Shown here: piece after piece, positions 8,425 to 16,204 of the stretch
How the letters are laid out: each line of letters begins with the position of its first letter
Position numbering within the stretch: position 1 is the first letter of the stretch
Assembly (NCBI RefSeq): GCF_001653335.1
Contig: NZ_CP015079.1
Location: 1,550,001 to 1,614,000, forward strand
DNA length: 64,000 nt
Reading direction: 5' to 3'
Source of the DNA: Nocardioides dokdonensis FR1436
GTDB lineage: Bacteria > Actinomycetota > Actinomycetes > Propionibacteriales > Nocardioidaceae
Notes under the pieces: model-generated
What the model saw: only the letters and a program-made list of their open reading frames with translations
Told to the model about the DNA's origin: nothing
Database searches by the model: none
Program-made: the position numbers and the translations under genes

Positions 8425-9066
8425 TCAGTGAGCCACGCCGTACAGGCGGTCGCCGGCGTCACCGAGGCCGGGGACGATGTAGCCCTTCTCGTTGAGCCGC
8501 TCGTCCATCGCGGCGGTCACGATGGTGACCGGCACGTCGATGTTCTCGAGGTCGGCCGCGAGCCGCTCGCAGCCCTCGGGGGCGGCGAGCAGGCAGATCG
8601 CGGTGATGTGGTCGGCGCCGCGGTCGGTGAGGAAGCGGATCGCCGCGGCGAGGGTGCCGCCGGTGGCCAGCATCGGGTCGAGGACGTAGCACTGGCGCCC
8701 GGACAGGTCGTCGGGCAGCCGCTCGGCGTACGTCGACGCCTCGAGCGTCTCCTCGTTGCGCACCATGCCCAGGAAGCCGACCTCGGCGGTGGGCAGCAGG
8801 CGCATCATCCCGTCGAGCATGCCGAGCCCGGCGCGCAGGATCGGCACCACCAGGGGCTTCGGCGAGGCCAGGCGCACGCCGGTCGCGGCGGAGACGGGGG
8901 TCTGGATCTCGACGGTCGTGACGCGCACGTCGCGGGTCGCCTCGTAGGCCAGCAGCGTGACCAGCTCGTCGGTGAGCGCCCGGAACGTCGGGGAGTCGGT
9001 GCTCTCCTCCCGCAGCGTGGTGAGCTTGTGGGTGACGAGAGGGTGGTCCACGACGTGGGTGCGCAT
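8425..9066 (-). CDS. upp: uracil phosphoribosyltransferase
   Basis: A 213-residue enzyme that makes UMP from uracil and PRPP in pyrimidine salvage. It shows [15 protein letters not shown], the PRPP-binding loop [16 protein letters not shown], and the C-terminal [16 protein letters not shown] uracil-binding segment, all diagnostic of Upp. The usual length is 206-215. The open frame runs further upstream, but the protein start is the ATG at 9066, where [16 protein letters not shown] aligns with the family and a TAGGGT box lies 7 nt upstream. It is divergent from the tadA operon. Confidence 0.97.
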   Translation of the reverse strand: MRTHVVDHPLVTHKLTTLREESTDSPTFRALTDELVTLLAYEATRDVRVTTVEIQTPVSAATGVRLASPKPLVVPILRAGLGMLDGMMRLLPTAEVGFLGMVRNEETLEASTYAERLPDDLSGRQCYVLDPMLATGGTLAAAIRFLTDRGADHITAICLLAAPEGCERLAADLENIDVPVTIVTAAMDERLNEKGYIVPGLGDAGDRLYGVAH

Positions 9067-9073
9067 GGGCGCC

Positions 9074-9079
9074 ACCCTA
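9074..9079 (-). promoter_or_regulatory. -10 box (TAGGGT) for leaderless upp mRNA
   Basis: On the minus strand TAGGGT is followed by 7 nt and then the ATG at 9066. Confidence 0.65.
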
Positions 9080-9205
9080 GTGCGGACCCGCCCGGGGAGG
9101 TCAGCGCGGGAACGGGGCTGGCCCCGAGCCACTGCCGTCTGCCACTCTGGGGTGGTCGCACACCCGTGCCGCAGCGTGGTTCGTTCGTACACCGGAAGGT
9201 GGCTC

Positions 9206-9691
9206 ATGGCCGACCAGATCGACGATGTCGACTTCGCGCTCGCTGCCTACCGCACGGACGGGGAGTGGGTGGTCGCCGAGCTGACCCACGACCACCTCGA
9301 GGACGTCGACGTGCTGTCCGCGGCGCTGCGTCGCTTCCCCGGTGACACCGGCACCCTGGGTCTGGTCGCGATCGACGAGGACTTCTTCGTGATCGTCCGG
9401 GTCGCCGGGACCAGCACGAGGCTGCTGCTCTCCGACGTGACCGCCGCGGACGAGTGGGAGCTGGCCGCCTCGGTGCTGGACTTCCTGCGCCTGCCCGACC
9501 CCGAGGACGACGACGAGCCCGAGCCGGCCGGCGAGGTCGGCCTGCTCGCCGACCTCGGCGTCCCCGCCGCCACGATGGCCGAGCTCATCGACGACGAGGA
9601 CCTCTACCCCGACGAGCTGCTCTCGGAGGTGGCGCGCCGGATCGGCTTCGGCGAGCTCTTCGACGACGTGGTCGGCCTCACCTCGGCGTGA
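9206..9691 (+). CDS. tRNA adenosine deaminase-associated protein
   Basis: A 161-residue acidic protein ([19 protein letters not shown] at the start, acidic [13 protein letters not shown] stretch in the middle) of the small actinobacterial family regularly encoded directly before tadA. A GGAAGG element lies 8 nt upstream of the ATG. Its stop overlaps the GTG start of tadA (GTGA), so the two are co-translated. The family has no established biochemical function; a role in tRNA wobble deamination is inferred only from the conserved gene pair. Confidence 0.85.
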   Translation: MADQIDDVDFALAAYRTDGEWVVAELTHDHLEDVDVLSAALRRFPGDTGTLGLVAIDEDFFVIVRVAGTSTRLLLSDVTAADEWELAASVLDFLRLPDPEDDDEPEPAGEVGLLADLGVPAATMAELIDDEDLYPDELLSEVARRIGFGELFDDVVGLTSA

Positions 9692-10149
9692 GCACGGCCT
9701 CGACCTGGCTCCAGCCGATGCGGTCCGCGCTCGACGAGGCGCGCGCCGCGGTCGGCACCGGTGACGTGCCCATCGGCGCCGTCGTCGTCGACGTGGACGG
9801 CGCCGTGATCGGGCGCGGGCGCAACGTGCGTGAGGCCGAGGGCGACCCGACCGGGCACGCCGAGGTGGTGGCGCTGCGCGAGGCCGCCCGCGCCCGTGGC
9901 GAGTGGCGGCTCGAGGGCTGCACCCTCGTCGTCACCCTCGAGCCGTGCACGATGTGCGCCGGCGCCGCGGTGCTCAGCCGTGTCGAGCGCGTGGTCTTCG
10001 GCGCCTACGACGACAAGGCCGGTGCCGTGGGCAGCCTGTGGGACGTCGTGCGGGACCGCAGGCTCAACCACCGGCCCGAGGTGGTCGCCGGGGTGCTGGC
10101 CGCGGAGTCGGCCGCGCTGCTCGAGGAGTTCTTCCGTGGGCACCGCTGA
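9688..10149 (+). CDS. tadA: tRNA-specific adenosine deaminase
   Basis: A 153-residue zinc deaminase that converts A34 to inosine in tRNA-Arg(ACG). The zinc and catalytic motifs are visible as GHAEVVAL (His-Ala-Glu) and EPCTMCAGA (PCxxC). The GTG start overlaps the stop of the preceding gene. Downstream, lutA starts inside the tadA coding region (14-nt overlap), so tadA and the lactate genes may share a transcript. Cytidine deaminase-like relatives exist, but the pairing with the tadA-associated gene favours TadA. Confidence 0.93.
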   Translation: MSTASTWLQPMRSALDEARAAVGTGDVPIGAVVVDVDGAVIGRGRNVREAEGDPTGHAEVVALREAARARGEWRLEGCTLVVTLEPCTMCAGAAVLSRVERVVFGAYDDKAGAVGSLWDVVRDRRLNHRPEVVAGVLAAESAALLEEFFRGHR

Positions 10150-10909
10150 GCGCGCCTCCGGGCTGCGGGTGGCGCTGAGCGTGACCTGCGTCAACGACGC
10201 GATGTTCCCCGAGACCGGCAAGGCCGTCGTGCGGCTGCTGCGCCGCCTGGGCGTCGAGGTCGACTTCCCGCAGGCCCAGACCTGCTGCGCCCAGCCGATG
10301 GTCAACACCGGCTACCTCGACGAGGCCGTGCCGGTGGTGCGCACCTACGTCGACGCCTTCGCCGGGTACGACGCGATCGTCACCCCGAGCGGGTCGTGTG
10401 CCGGGTCGGCGCGCCACCAGCACGCGCTCGTGGCAAGCCGGGCCGCGGCGAGCGGTCGGGACCCGGGCCTGGTCGGGGCCGTCGCGGCCGCGCCGCCGAC
10501 GTACGAGCTCAGCGAGCTCCTCGTCGACGTGCTCGGCGTGGTCGACGTCGGCGCGTACTTCCCGCACACCGTGACCTACCACCCGACCTGCCACTCGCTG
10601 CGGATGCTCGGTGTGGGGGACCGCCCGACCCGGCTGCTGCAGGCGGTGCGCGGGCTGCGGCTGCGCGCGCTGCCGGGCGCGGAGGAGTGCTGCGGCTTCG
10701 GCGGCACGTTCGCGGTGAAGAACGCCGACACCTCGGTCGCGATGGGCGCCGACAAGGCGCGCCACGTGCGCGCGAGCGGCGCGGAGGTGCTCGTCGCCGG
10801 CGACAACAGCTGCCTGATGCACATCGGGGGAGTCCTGTCGCGGCAGCGCTCGGGGGTCCGGGTGGTGCACCTGGCCGAGATCCTGGCCAGCACGGAGGAG
10901 GGCCCGTGA
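10136..10909 (+). CDS. lutA: L-lactate dehydrogenase complex iron-sulfur protein LutA
   Basis: A 257-residue protein with two CCG-type cysteine domains: AQTCCAQPMVNTGY near residue 45 and GAEECCGFGGTFAVKN near residue 180, with YHPTCHSLRM between them. LutA works with LutB and LutC to oxidise L-lactate to pyruvate through iron-sulfur clusters (described for Bacillus subtilis LutABC and related YkgEFG). The GTG start at 10136 overlaps the end of tadA by 14 nt and has GAGGAG about 10 nt upstream. The stop overlaps the GTG of the next gene (GTGA). Confidence 0.92.
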   Translation: MGTAERASGLRVALSVTCVNDAMFPETGKAVVRLLRRLGVEVDFPQAQTCCAQPMVNTGYLDEAVPVVRTYVDAFAGYDAIVTPSGSCAGSARHQHALVASRAAASGRDPGLVGAVAAAPPTYELSELLVDVLGVVDVGAYFPHTVTYHPTCHSLRMLGVGDRPTRLLQAVRGLRLRALPGAEECCGFGGTFAVKNADTSVAMGADKARHVRASGAEVLVAGDNSCLMHIGGVLSRQRSGVRVVHLAEILASTEEGP

Positions 10910-13146
10910 GCCGCACCTTCGTCGGCATGCCTGCCTTCCCCGAGGCCGCGCGGGCGGCGCTCGGCGACACCCAGCTGCGCCACAACCTGGCGCACGCGAC
11001 CGGGGTGATCCGCGCCAAGCGAGCCGGGGTGGTGGCCGAGCTCGAGCACGCCGGGATCTGGGAGGACCTGCGCCTGGCCGGGGCCGCGGTCAAGCAGCGT
11101 GCGCTGGACGACCTGGCCACCCACCTGGAGACCCTCGAACGCACCCTCACCGCGGCCGGTGCCGTCGTGCACTGGGCCCGCGACGCCGCCGAGGCGAACG
11201 CGGTCGTGGCCGAGGTCGCCCGGGCCCACGGGGCCGACGAGGTCGTCAAGGTCAAGTCGATGGCCACCCAGGAGATCGGCCTCAACGAGGCCCTCGAGGC
11301 GGAGGGCGTCGCGGCCTGGGAGACCGACCTGGCCGAGCTGATCGTGCAGCTCGGCGAGGACCTGCCCAGCCACATCCTGGTGCCGGCGATCCACCGCAAC
11401 CGCGCGGAGATCCGTGAGATCTTCCTGCGTCGGATGGCCGACGTGGGCCGCCCCGCCCCGGCCGACCTCACCGACGACCCTGCCGTCCTGGCCGGCGCCG
11501 CGCGCGAGCACCTGCGCGAGAAGTTCCTGCGGGCCCGCGTGGGCGTCTCGGGCGCGAACTTCGCGGTCGCGGAGACCGGGACGCTGGTGGTGGTGGAGTC
11601 GGAGGGCAACGGCCGCATGTGCCTGACCCTGCCCGAGGTGCTCATCAGCGTGGTGGGCATCGAGAAGGTGGTGCCGACCTGGGGCGAGCTGGACCCGCTG
11701 CTGCGGCTGCTGCCGCGCTCCGCGACCGGTGAGCGGATGAACCCCTACACCTCCACCTGGTCCGGGCGCACGCCCGGCGACGGGCCGCAGGAGGTGCACG
11801 TGGTGCTCCTCGACAACGGCCGCACCCGCGCCCTGGCCGACGACACCGGCCGCCAGGCGCTGCGCTGCATCCGCTGCTCGGCCTGCCTCAACGTCTGCCC
11901 GGTCTACGAGCGCACCGGCGGGCACGCCTACGGCTCGGTCTACCCCGGCCCGATCGGGGCGATCCTCAACCCGCTGCTGCACGGGACCGGTGACGAGCAG
12001 ACCGACTCGCTGCCCTACGCCTCGACGCTGTGCGGCGCCTGCTTCGAGGCCTGCCCGGTCCGCATCGACATCCCCGAGGTGCTGGTGCACCTGCGCAGCG
12101 AGGTCGTCGACGCGCACCGCGGCGACCGGCTCCCGAGCGCCGAGGCGCTGGCCATGCGAGCCGCCGGCTGGGCGTTCGCGGACGCCTCCCGGCTGGGTCG
12201 GGTGGAGAAGGCCGCCGGACTGTCGGGGCGGGTCCTCTCCCGCCTCTCGCGTACGACGCTCCCCGGCGGGCGGTCGGGCGTAGGACGTCTGCCCGGGCCG
12301 GGCGCCGCCGCCTGGACCGGTGCCCGCGACCTCCCCACCCCGCCCGCCGAGTCGTTCCGCGCCTGGTGGGCCCGCACCGACGGTGGGCGCACCGAGGGTG
12401 GCGAGGTCCAGGGGCGTGGGGCGGCCGGGGCGGTGAGCCAGCAACCGGACCCGGTCGCCGAACGGTTGCCAGCCCACCGCTCACCCGCCGCCGCAGCACC
12501 CGCCGTCGCACCCCGTGCGTCGGCCGCGCGTGAGGAGATCCTGGGCCGGGTCCGGGCCGCGCTGGCCGAGGTGGAGCCGACGCCGACCCCGGTCGAGGCG
12601 CCGCGGATGCGGCACGGCGACGCCAGCCAGGTGCTCGACCTCTTCGCCGACCGGGTCGCGGACTACCGGGCCGTGGTGGAGCGGGTCGCGGCCGCCGACC
12701 TGGCCGACCACCTGGCGGGGCTCTTCGCGCCCACCGACCGGGTCGTCGTACCGGACGGGCTGGGTGAGGACCTGCTCTCCCGGCTGGCCGCCCAGGCCCA
12801 GCTGGTGCGCGACGACGCGCTGACGGCGGCCGACCTCGACGCGGTCGACGCCGTGGTGACCACCGCGACGGTCGGGATCGCCGAGACCGGCACGATCGTG
12901 CTCGACCACGGCCCCGGCCAGGGGCGGCGCGCGCTCAGCCTGGTCCCCGACCGGCACGTGTGCGTGGTGCGCGCCGACCAGGTCGTCCCGGACGTGCCTG
13001 ACGCGGTGCACCGGCTCGCGGCTGCGGTGCGCGAGGGTCGGGCGCTGACCTGGATCAGCGGACCCTCCGCGACCAGCGACATCGAGCTCGACCGGGTCGA
13101 GGGCGTGCACGGCCCGCGCCGCCTCCACGTGCTGCTGGTCGACTGA
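10906..13146 (+). CDS. lutB-lutC: LutB-LutC fusion: ferredoxin-domain and LUD-domain lactate utilisation protein
   Basis: A single 746-residue frame holds both remaining LutABC subunits. Residues 1 to about 470 are LutB: a LUD domain with GANFAVAETGTLVVVESEG (near 216), then two 4Fe-4S motifs, CIRCSACLNVCP (near 321) and CGACFEACP (near 376). A linker of about 70 residues rich in Ala, Pro and Gly follows. Residues from about 540 (REEILGRVRAALAEVE) to the end are LutC, a second LUD domain with GIAETGTIVLDHGPGQGRR. LutB and LutC are separate proteins in Bacillus. The frame is continuous with even codon use, so the fusion looks genuine. The GTG start overlaps the lutA stop. No LutR-type regulator or lactate permease is adjacent. 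Confidence 0.9.
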   Translation: MSRTFVGMPAFPEAARAALGDTQLRHNLAHATGVIRAKRAGVVAELEHAGIWEDLRLAGAAVKQRALDDLATHLETLERTLTAAGAVVHWARDAAEANAVVAEVARAHGADEVVKVKSMATQEIGLNEALEAEGVAAWETDLAELIVQLGEDLPSHILVPAIHRNRAEIREIFLRRMADVGRPAPADLTDDPAVLAGAAREHLREKFLRARVGVSGANFAVAETGTLVVVESEGNGRMCLTLPEVLISVVGIEKVVPTWGELDPLLRLLPRSATGERMNPYTSTWSGRTPGDGPQEVHVVLLDNGRTRALADDTGRQALRCIRCSACLNVCPVYERTGGHAYGSVYPGPIGAILNPLLHGTGDEQTDSLPYASTLCGACFEACPVRIDIPEVLVHLRSEVVDAHRGDRLPSAEALAMRAAGWAFADASRLGRVEKAAGLSGRVLSRLSRTTLPGGRSGVGRLPGPGAAAWTGARDLPTPPAESFRAWWARTDGGRTEGGEVQGRGAAGAVSQQPDPVAERLPAHRSPAAAAPAVAPRASAAREEILGRVRAALAEVEPTPTPVEAPRMRHGDASQVLDLFADRVADYRAVVERVAAADLADHLAGLFAPTDRVVVPDGLGEDLLSRLAAQAQLVRDDALTAADLDAVDAVVTTATVGIAETGTIVLDHGPGQGRRALSLVPDRHVCVVRADQVVPDVPDAVHRLAAAVREGRALTWISGPSATSDIELDRVEGVHGPRRLHVLLVD

Positions 13147-13209
13147 GCCGAGCCTCGACCCCCGGGCCTGATTTCCCCCGGGCCGAGCGGCTCCGGTACA
13201 TTCACCGGC

Positions 13210-13297
13210 GGTGGCGTGTCCGAGAGGCCGAAGGTGCATCACTCGAAATGATGTGTGGGGCAACCCACCGTGGGTTCAAATCCCACCGCCACCGCCA
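13210..13297 (+). tRNA. tRNA-Ser (anticodon CGA)
   Basis: The acceptor stem GGTGGCG pairs with CGCCACC (13287-13293), followed by discriminator G and an encoded CCA. The anticodon loop CTCGAAA gives CGA, reading UCG codons. The long variable arm (GTGTGGGGCAACCCAC region) and the GGTTCAAATCC T-loop are typical of tRNA-Ser. Confidence 0.97.
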
Positions 13298-13299
13298 GA

Positions 13300-13317
13300 G
13301 GATGTCCCCGGACATCC
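13300..13317 (+). repeat. 18-nt perfect palindrome after tRNA-Ser
   Basis: GGATGTCC / GGACATCC with a CC/GG-type centre forms a short hairpin immediately after the tRNA and before the larger terminator stem. It may help 3' processing of the tRNA; no function is shown. Confidence 0.6.
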
Positions 13318-13318
13318 G

Positions 13319-13356
13319 CGAAGGCCCGGACCCGCAGCTGTGGGTCCGGGCCTTCG
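13319..13356 (+). terminator. terminator of tRNA-Ser (CGA)
   Basis: A perfect 15-bp stem (CGAAGGCCCGGACCC / GGGTCCGGGCCTTCG) with an 8-nt loop, followed by TCGTCGTT. The strong stem and its position 22 nt after the tRNA indicate an intrinsic terminator. Confidence 0.85.
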
Positions 13357-13390
13357 TCGTTCGCCCGGGCCGACGGGGCAGGATGGCCCC

Positions 13391-13921
13391 GTGAACCTCT
13401 TCGAGTTCGAGGGCAAGCGCCCCACCGTGCACCCCGAGGCCTGGGTGGCCCCCACCGCGACCCTGATCGGCGACGTGAGCGTCGAGAAGGGCGCCAGCAT
13501 CTGGTACGGCGCCGTCGTGCGCGCCGACGTCTGCTCGATCGTGGTGCGCGAGGGCACCAACGTGCAGGACAACTCGGTGCTGCACGCGGCCCCCGGCGAG
13601 CACCTCGTCGTCGGGCCGAACGCCACCATCGGCCACGCCTGCGTCGTGCACTGCGCCGAGGTCGGCGAGCAGGCGCTGATCGGCAACGGCTCCACGCTCC
13701 TGGACGGCGCCCGGGTCGGCGCGGGCACGCTCGTCGCGGCCGGCTCGGTCGTCACGCCGGGCACCGTGATCCCCGCCGGCGTCGTGGCCGCCGGTGTCCC
13801 CTGCAAGGTCGTCAAGCCGATCGAGGGCACCAGCTCGCAGCAGTGGGTGGAGCACAACGCCGCCGGCTACCAGGAGCTCGCCCGCCACCACGCCGCCTCC
13901 GCCCACCGCATCGACGGCTGA
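13391..13921 (+). CDS. gamma carbonic anhydrase-like hexapeptide-repeat protein
   Basis: A 176-residue left-handed beta-helix protein of the gamma carbonic anhydrase/PaaY family. Hexapeptide turns run through most of it (IGDVSVEKGASIWYGAVVRAD, VQDNSVLHAAPGEHLVVG, IGHACVVHCAEVG, IGNGSTLLDGARVG). Histidines in VLHAAP and IGHACVVH are the expected metal ligands, so metal binding is likely, but activity is unproven for most relatives. The GTG at 13391 starts the conserved MNLFEFEGKRPTVHPEAWVAP and has a CAGGAT hexamer 6 nt upstream. It is followed after 5 nt by the crotonase gene. Confidence 0.88.
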   Translation: MNLFEFEGKRPTVHPEAWVAPTATLIGDVSVEKGASIWYGAVVRADVCSIVVREGTNVQDNSVLHAAPGEHLVVGPNATIGHACVVHCAEVGEQALIGNGSTLLDGARVGAGTLVAAGSVVTPGTVIPAGVVAAGVPCKVVKPIEGTSSQQWVEHNAAGYQELARHHAASAHRIDG

Positions 13922-13926
13922 GCCCG

Positions 13927-14712
13927 GTGCCGACCGGTCCTGGCGCCGGCGAGGCCGTGCGGGTCGAGGTCGCCGGCCCGGTCACCACCGTCGTGCTGCA
14001 CCGACCACACGCCCGCAACGCCGTCGACGGTCCCACCGCGACGGCGCTGGTCGAGGCGTTCGGGGCGTTCGAGGCCGATGACACCCAGCGCGTCGCCGTG
14101 CTGTGGGGCGACGGCGGCACCTTCTGCTCCGGCGCCGACCTCAAGGTGGTCGGCACCGACCGGGGCAACCAGGTCACCGACGACGGCGACGGACCGATGG
14201 GTCCCACCCGGATGCGGCTGACCAAGCCGGTCGTCGCCGCGATCGAGGGGTACGCCGTCGCCGGCGGCCTCGAGCTCGCCGTCTGGGCCGACCTGCGCGT
14301 CGCCGCCGCCGACGCCGTCCTCGGGGTGCCCTGCCGACGCTGGGGCGTGCCCCTCATCGACGGCGGCACGGTGCGCCTACCCCGGCTCATCGGCACCAGC
14401 AGGGCGCTCGACCTGGTGCTCACCGGCCGCGAGGTCGGCGCCGAGGAGGCCGAACGGATCGGGCTGGTCAACCGGCTGGTCGCGCCCGGCACCGCCCGCG
14501 CCGAGGCGGAGCAGCTGGCCCACCAGCTGGCCGCGCTGCCACAGGCGTGCCTGCGCGGCGACCGGCTCTCGGTGCTCGAGCAGGAGGGCCTCGACGAGGA
14601 CGCTGCCCTGGCGAACGAGCTGCGCCACGGCCGGGCCTCCCTGGCCGCCGGTGCGCTCGCCGGTGCCGCCCGCTTCGCCGCCGGCGCAGGCCGGCACGGC
14701 ACCCCCACCTAG
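13927..14712 (+). CDS. enoyl-CoA hydratase/isomerase family protein (crotonase)
   Basis: A 261-residue crotonase-fold protein. LHRPHARNAVDGPTATALVEAF is the N-terminal substrate loop, GGTFCSGADLKVVG the first oxyanion-hole strand, and VAAIEGYAVAGGLELAVWADLRVAA the second. Family members hydrate or isomerise enoyl-CoA thioesters; the reaction here cannot be fixed. Start choice is the GTG at 13927, 5 nt after the upstream stop, with an in-frame GTG near 13954 as alternative. It is probably co-transcribed with the carbonic anhydrase-like gene and converges on a small membrane protein gene. Confidence 0.9.
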   Translation: MPTGPGAGEAVRVEVAGPVTTVVLHRPHARNAVDGPTATALVEAFGAFEADDTQRVAVLWGDGGTFCSGADLKVVGTDRGNQVTDDGDGPMGPTRMRLTKPVVAAIEGYAVAGGLELAVWADLRVAAADAVLGVPCRRWGVPLIDGGTVRLPRLIGTSRALDLVLTGREVGAEEAERIGLVNRLVAPGTARAEAEQLAHQLAALPQACLRGDRLSVLEQEGLDEDAALANELRHGRASLAAGALAGAARFAAGAGRHGTPT

Positions 14713-14726
14713 GCACGAGCCGTCGG

Positions 14727-15095
14727 TCAGGGGCCGGCCGGGGCGTGCGCACCCAGGCAGACGGCGACCAGGGTGCCAGGCAGGAGGCCCTCGTGGGCGG
14801 CCCAACCGCGAGCGAAGCTGACCATCCGCAGCTTCCCGCGGGGGGTGCGCAGCAGTGCCGCCGAGGGCAGCGACCCGTCGAGGAACCCGACGGTCGAGCA
14901 GCGGTTGTCGTCCATCAACCGGTCTAGATGTGCTGCCGGGTCGAGCCGGTCCGACGTGGTGCCCGGCGCGGCCTGGACGTGCATCCCGACCGCGACGCTC
15001 AGCGTCGCGGTCACCAGCGCGACCCGCAGGACCCGCGCTGCGCGCAGCACACCGCGGGGAGCCACGGGCGGCGTGAGGGGCGATCGGTCGGTCAC
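14727..15095 (-). CDS. small membrane-anchored or exported protein, unknown function
   Basis: A 122-residue frame starting GTG ACC GAC. It has a basic N-terminus, one hydrophobic segment at about residues 20-42 (VLRVALVTATLSVAVGM) and an extracytoplasmic part with two cysteines (NRCSTVGFLDG, AVCLGAH) that could form a disulfide. It resembles no family I recognise. Support is codon bias, the signal/anchor and the lack of any competing gene; no strong ribosome binding site is seen. Confidence 0.5.
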   Translation of the reverse strand: MTDRSPLTPPVAPRGVLRAARVLRVALVTATLSVAVGMHVQAAPGTTSDRLDPAAHLDRLMDDNRCSTVGFLDGSLPSAALLRTPRGKLRMVSFARGWAAHEGLLPGTLVAVCLGAHAPAGP

Positions 15096-15214
15096 GGACC
15101 CTCAACGAGGCGGCGGTCGGCCGGGTCACGGGAGACGTCGCGGCATGCCGTCGACACCGCACCCGCCGCCGGTCGCTCCCGCACCCCGCACGACGTACGC
15201 CGAGGTGCAGGATC

Positions 15215-15268
15215 GACCGCTCGGTGGTGCACAGGTGACCGCTCGGTGGTGCAGAAGTGACCGCTCGG
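15215..15268 (+). repeat. 22-nt tandem direct repeat upstream of the MoxR gene
   Basis: The unit GACCGCTCGGTGGTGCA begins at 15215, 15237 and (shortened to GACCGCTCGG) 15259, an exact 22-nt period. It lies 38-91 nt before the MoxR start, where a promoter or operator would be. The remainder of the 15096-15305 gap shows no other gene. Confidence 0.85.
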
Positions 15269-15305
15269 CGTCGGGGGTGGTGGGGGCGTGGGTGAGGATG
15301 GGGGC

Positions 15306-16199
15306 ATGAGCTGGTTCACCTCTCCCGCCGACGCCGCCGACCGCCTCGGCGCGACCGGCTACCTCACCGACGCAGCCACCGCGACGACGACGTTCCTCGC
15401 GGGGGCGCTGGAGAAGCCGCTGCTCATCGAGGGGCCGGCGGGGGTCGGGAAGACCGAGCTGGCCAAGGCCGTCGCGCGCTCGTGCGGCGCCGACCTGGTG
15501 CGGCTGCAGTGCTACGAGGGGCTCGACGAGGCGCGCGCGCTCTACGAGTGGAACTACAAGAAGCAGCTGCTGCGCATCCAGGCCAACCAGGGCAGCGACG
15601 CCACCTGGGACGAGACCCACGACGACATCTTCACCGACGAGTTCCTGCTGACCCGGCCGCTGCTGACCGCGATCCGCCGCGAGGAGCCGACCGTGCTGCT
15701 CATCGACGAGGTCGACAAGACCGACGTCGAGGTCGAGGGCCTGCTGCTGGAGGTGCTCTCCGACTTCCAGGTCACGATCCCCGAGATGGGCACCGTCACC
15801 GCCGTGCGCCGCCCCTTCGTGGTGCTGACCTCCAACGCCACCCGGGAGCTGTCCGAGGCGGTCAAGCGCCGCTGCCTCTACCTGCACCTGGACTACCCCG
15901 ACTCCGAGCGCGAGCGCGAGATCGTGCTCTCCCAGGTGCCCGGGCTCCAGGAGGCCGTGGCCGCGCAGCTGGTGGACATGGTCGCGCGGCTGCGTGAGCT
16001 GGAGCTGAAGAAGGCGCCCTCGATCGCGGAGTCGATCGACTGGGCGCGCACCCTCATCGCCCTGGAGATCGACGACCTCGACGACGACGCCGTCAACGCC
16101 ACCCTCGGCGTGGTCCTCAAGCACGTCTCCGACCAGGAGCGCGCCGTCAAGGAGCTGCGGCTGACCCGCCCGGTCCGCACAGCAGGCGCGGCTCGCTGA
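15306..16199 (+). CDS. MoxR-type AAA+ ATPase
   Basis: A 297-residue AAA+ protein with Walker A GPAGVGKTELAKAVA (about residues 43-50), Walker B VLLIDEVDKTD, sensor 1 VLTSNATRELS and the C-terminal lid (PSIAESIDWARTLIAL) of the MoxR family. These ATPases act as chaperones that assemble or activate metal or cofactor enzymes, usually with a VWA-domain partner. The partner gene follows 5 nt downstream. The ATG at 15306 was preferred to an in-frame upstream codon at 15288 because MSWFTSPADAADRL begins the family match; a G-rich stretch precedes it. The pair resembles CoxD/CoxE of carbon monoxide dehydrogenase clusters, but no cox structural genes are in view. Confidence 0.92.
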   Translation: MSWFTSPADAADRLGATGYLTDAATATTTFLAGALEKPLLIEGPAGVGKTELAKAVARSCGADLVRLQCYEGLDEARALYEWNYKKQLLRIQANQGSDATWDETHDDIFTDEFLLTRPLLTAIRREEPTVLLIDEVDKTDVEVEGLLLEVLSDFQVTIPEMGTVTAVRRPFVVLTSNATRELSEAVKRRCLYLHLDYPDSEREREIVLSQVPGLQEAVAAQLVDMVARLRELELKKAPSIAESIDWARTLIALEIDDLDDDAVNATLGVVLKHVSDQERAVKELRLTRPVRTAGAAR

Positions 16200-16204
16200 G
16201 TGCG

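Noticed and set aside
10396..13146. Long plus-strand frame opening at 10396 taken as one protein
   Set aside because: The part before 10906 is a shadow of lutA in another frame (Arg/Gly-rich, no motifs); the real start is the GTG at 10906.
15215..15268. CRISPR-like array
   Set aside because: Repeats are directly contiguous at 22 nt with no unique spacers, and no cas genes are near. The same applies to the R1 arrays.
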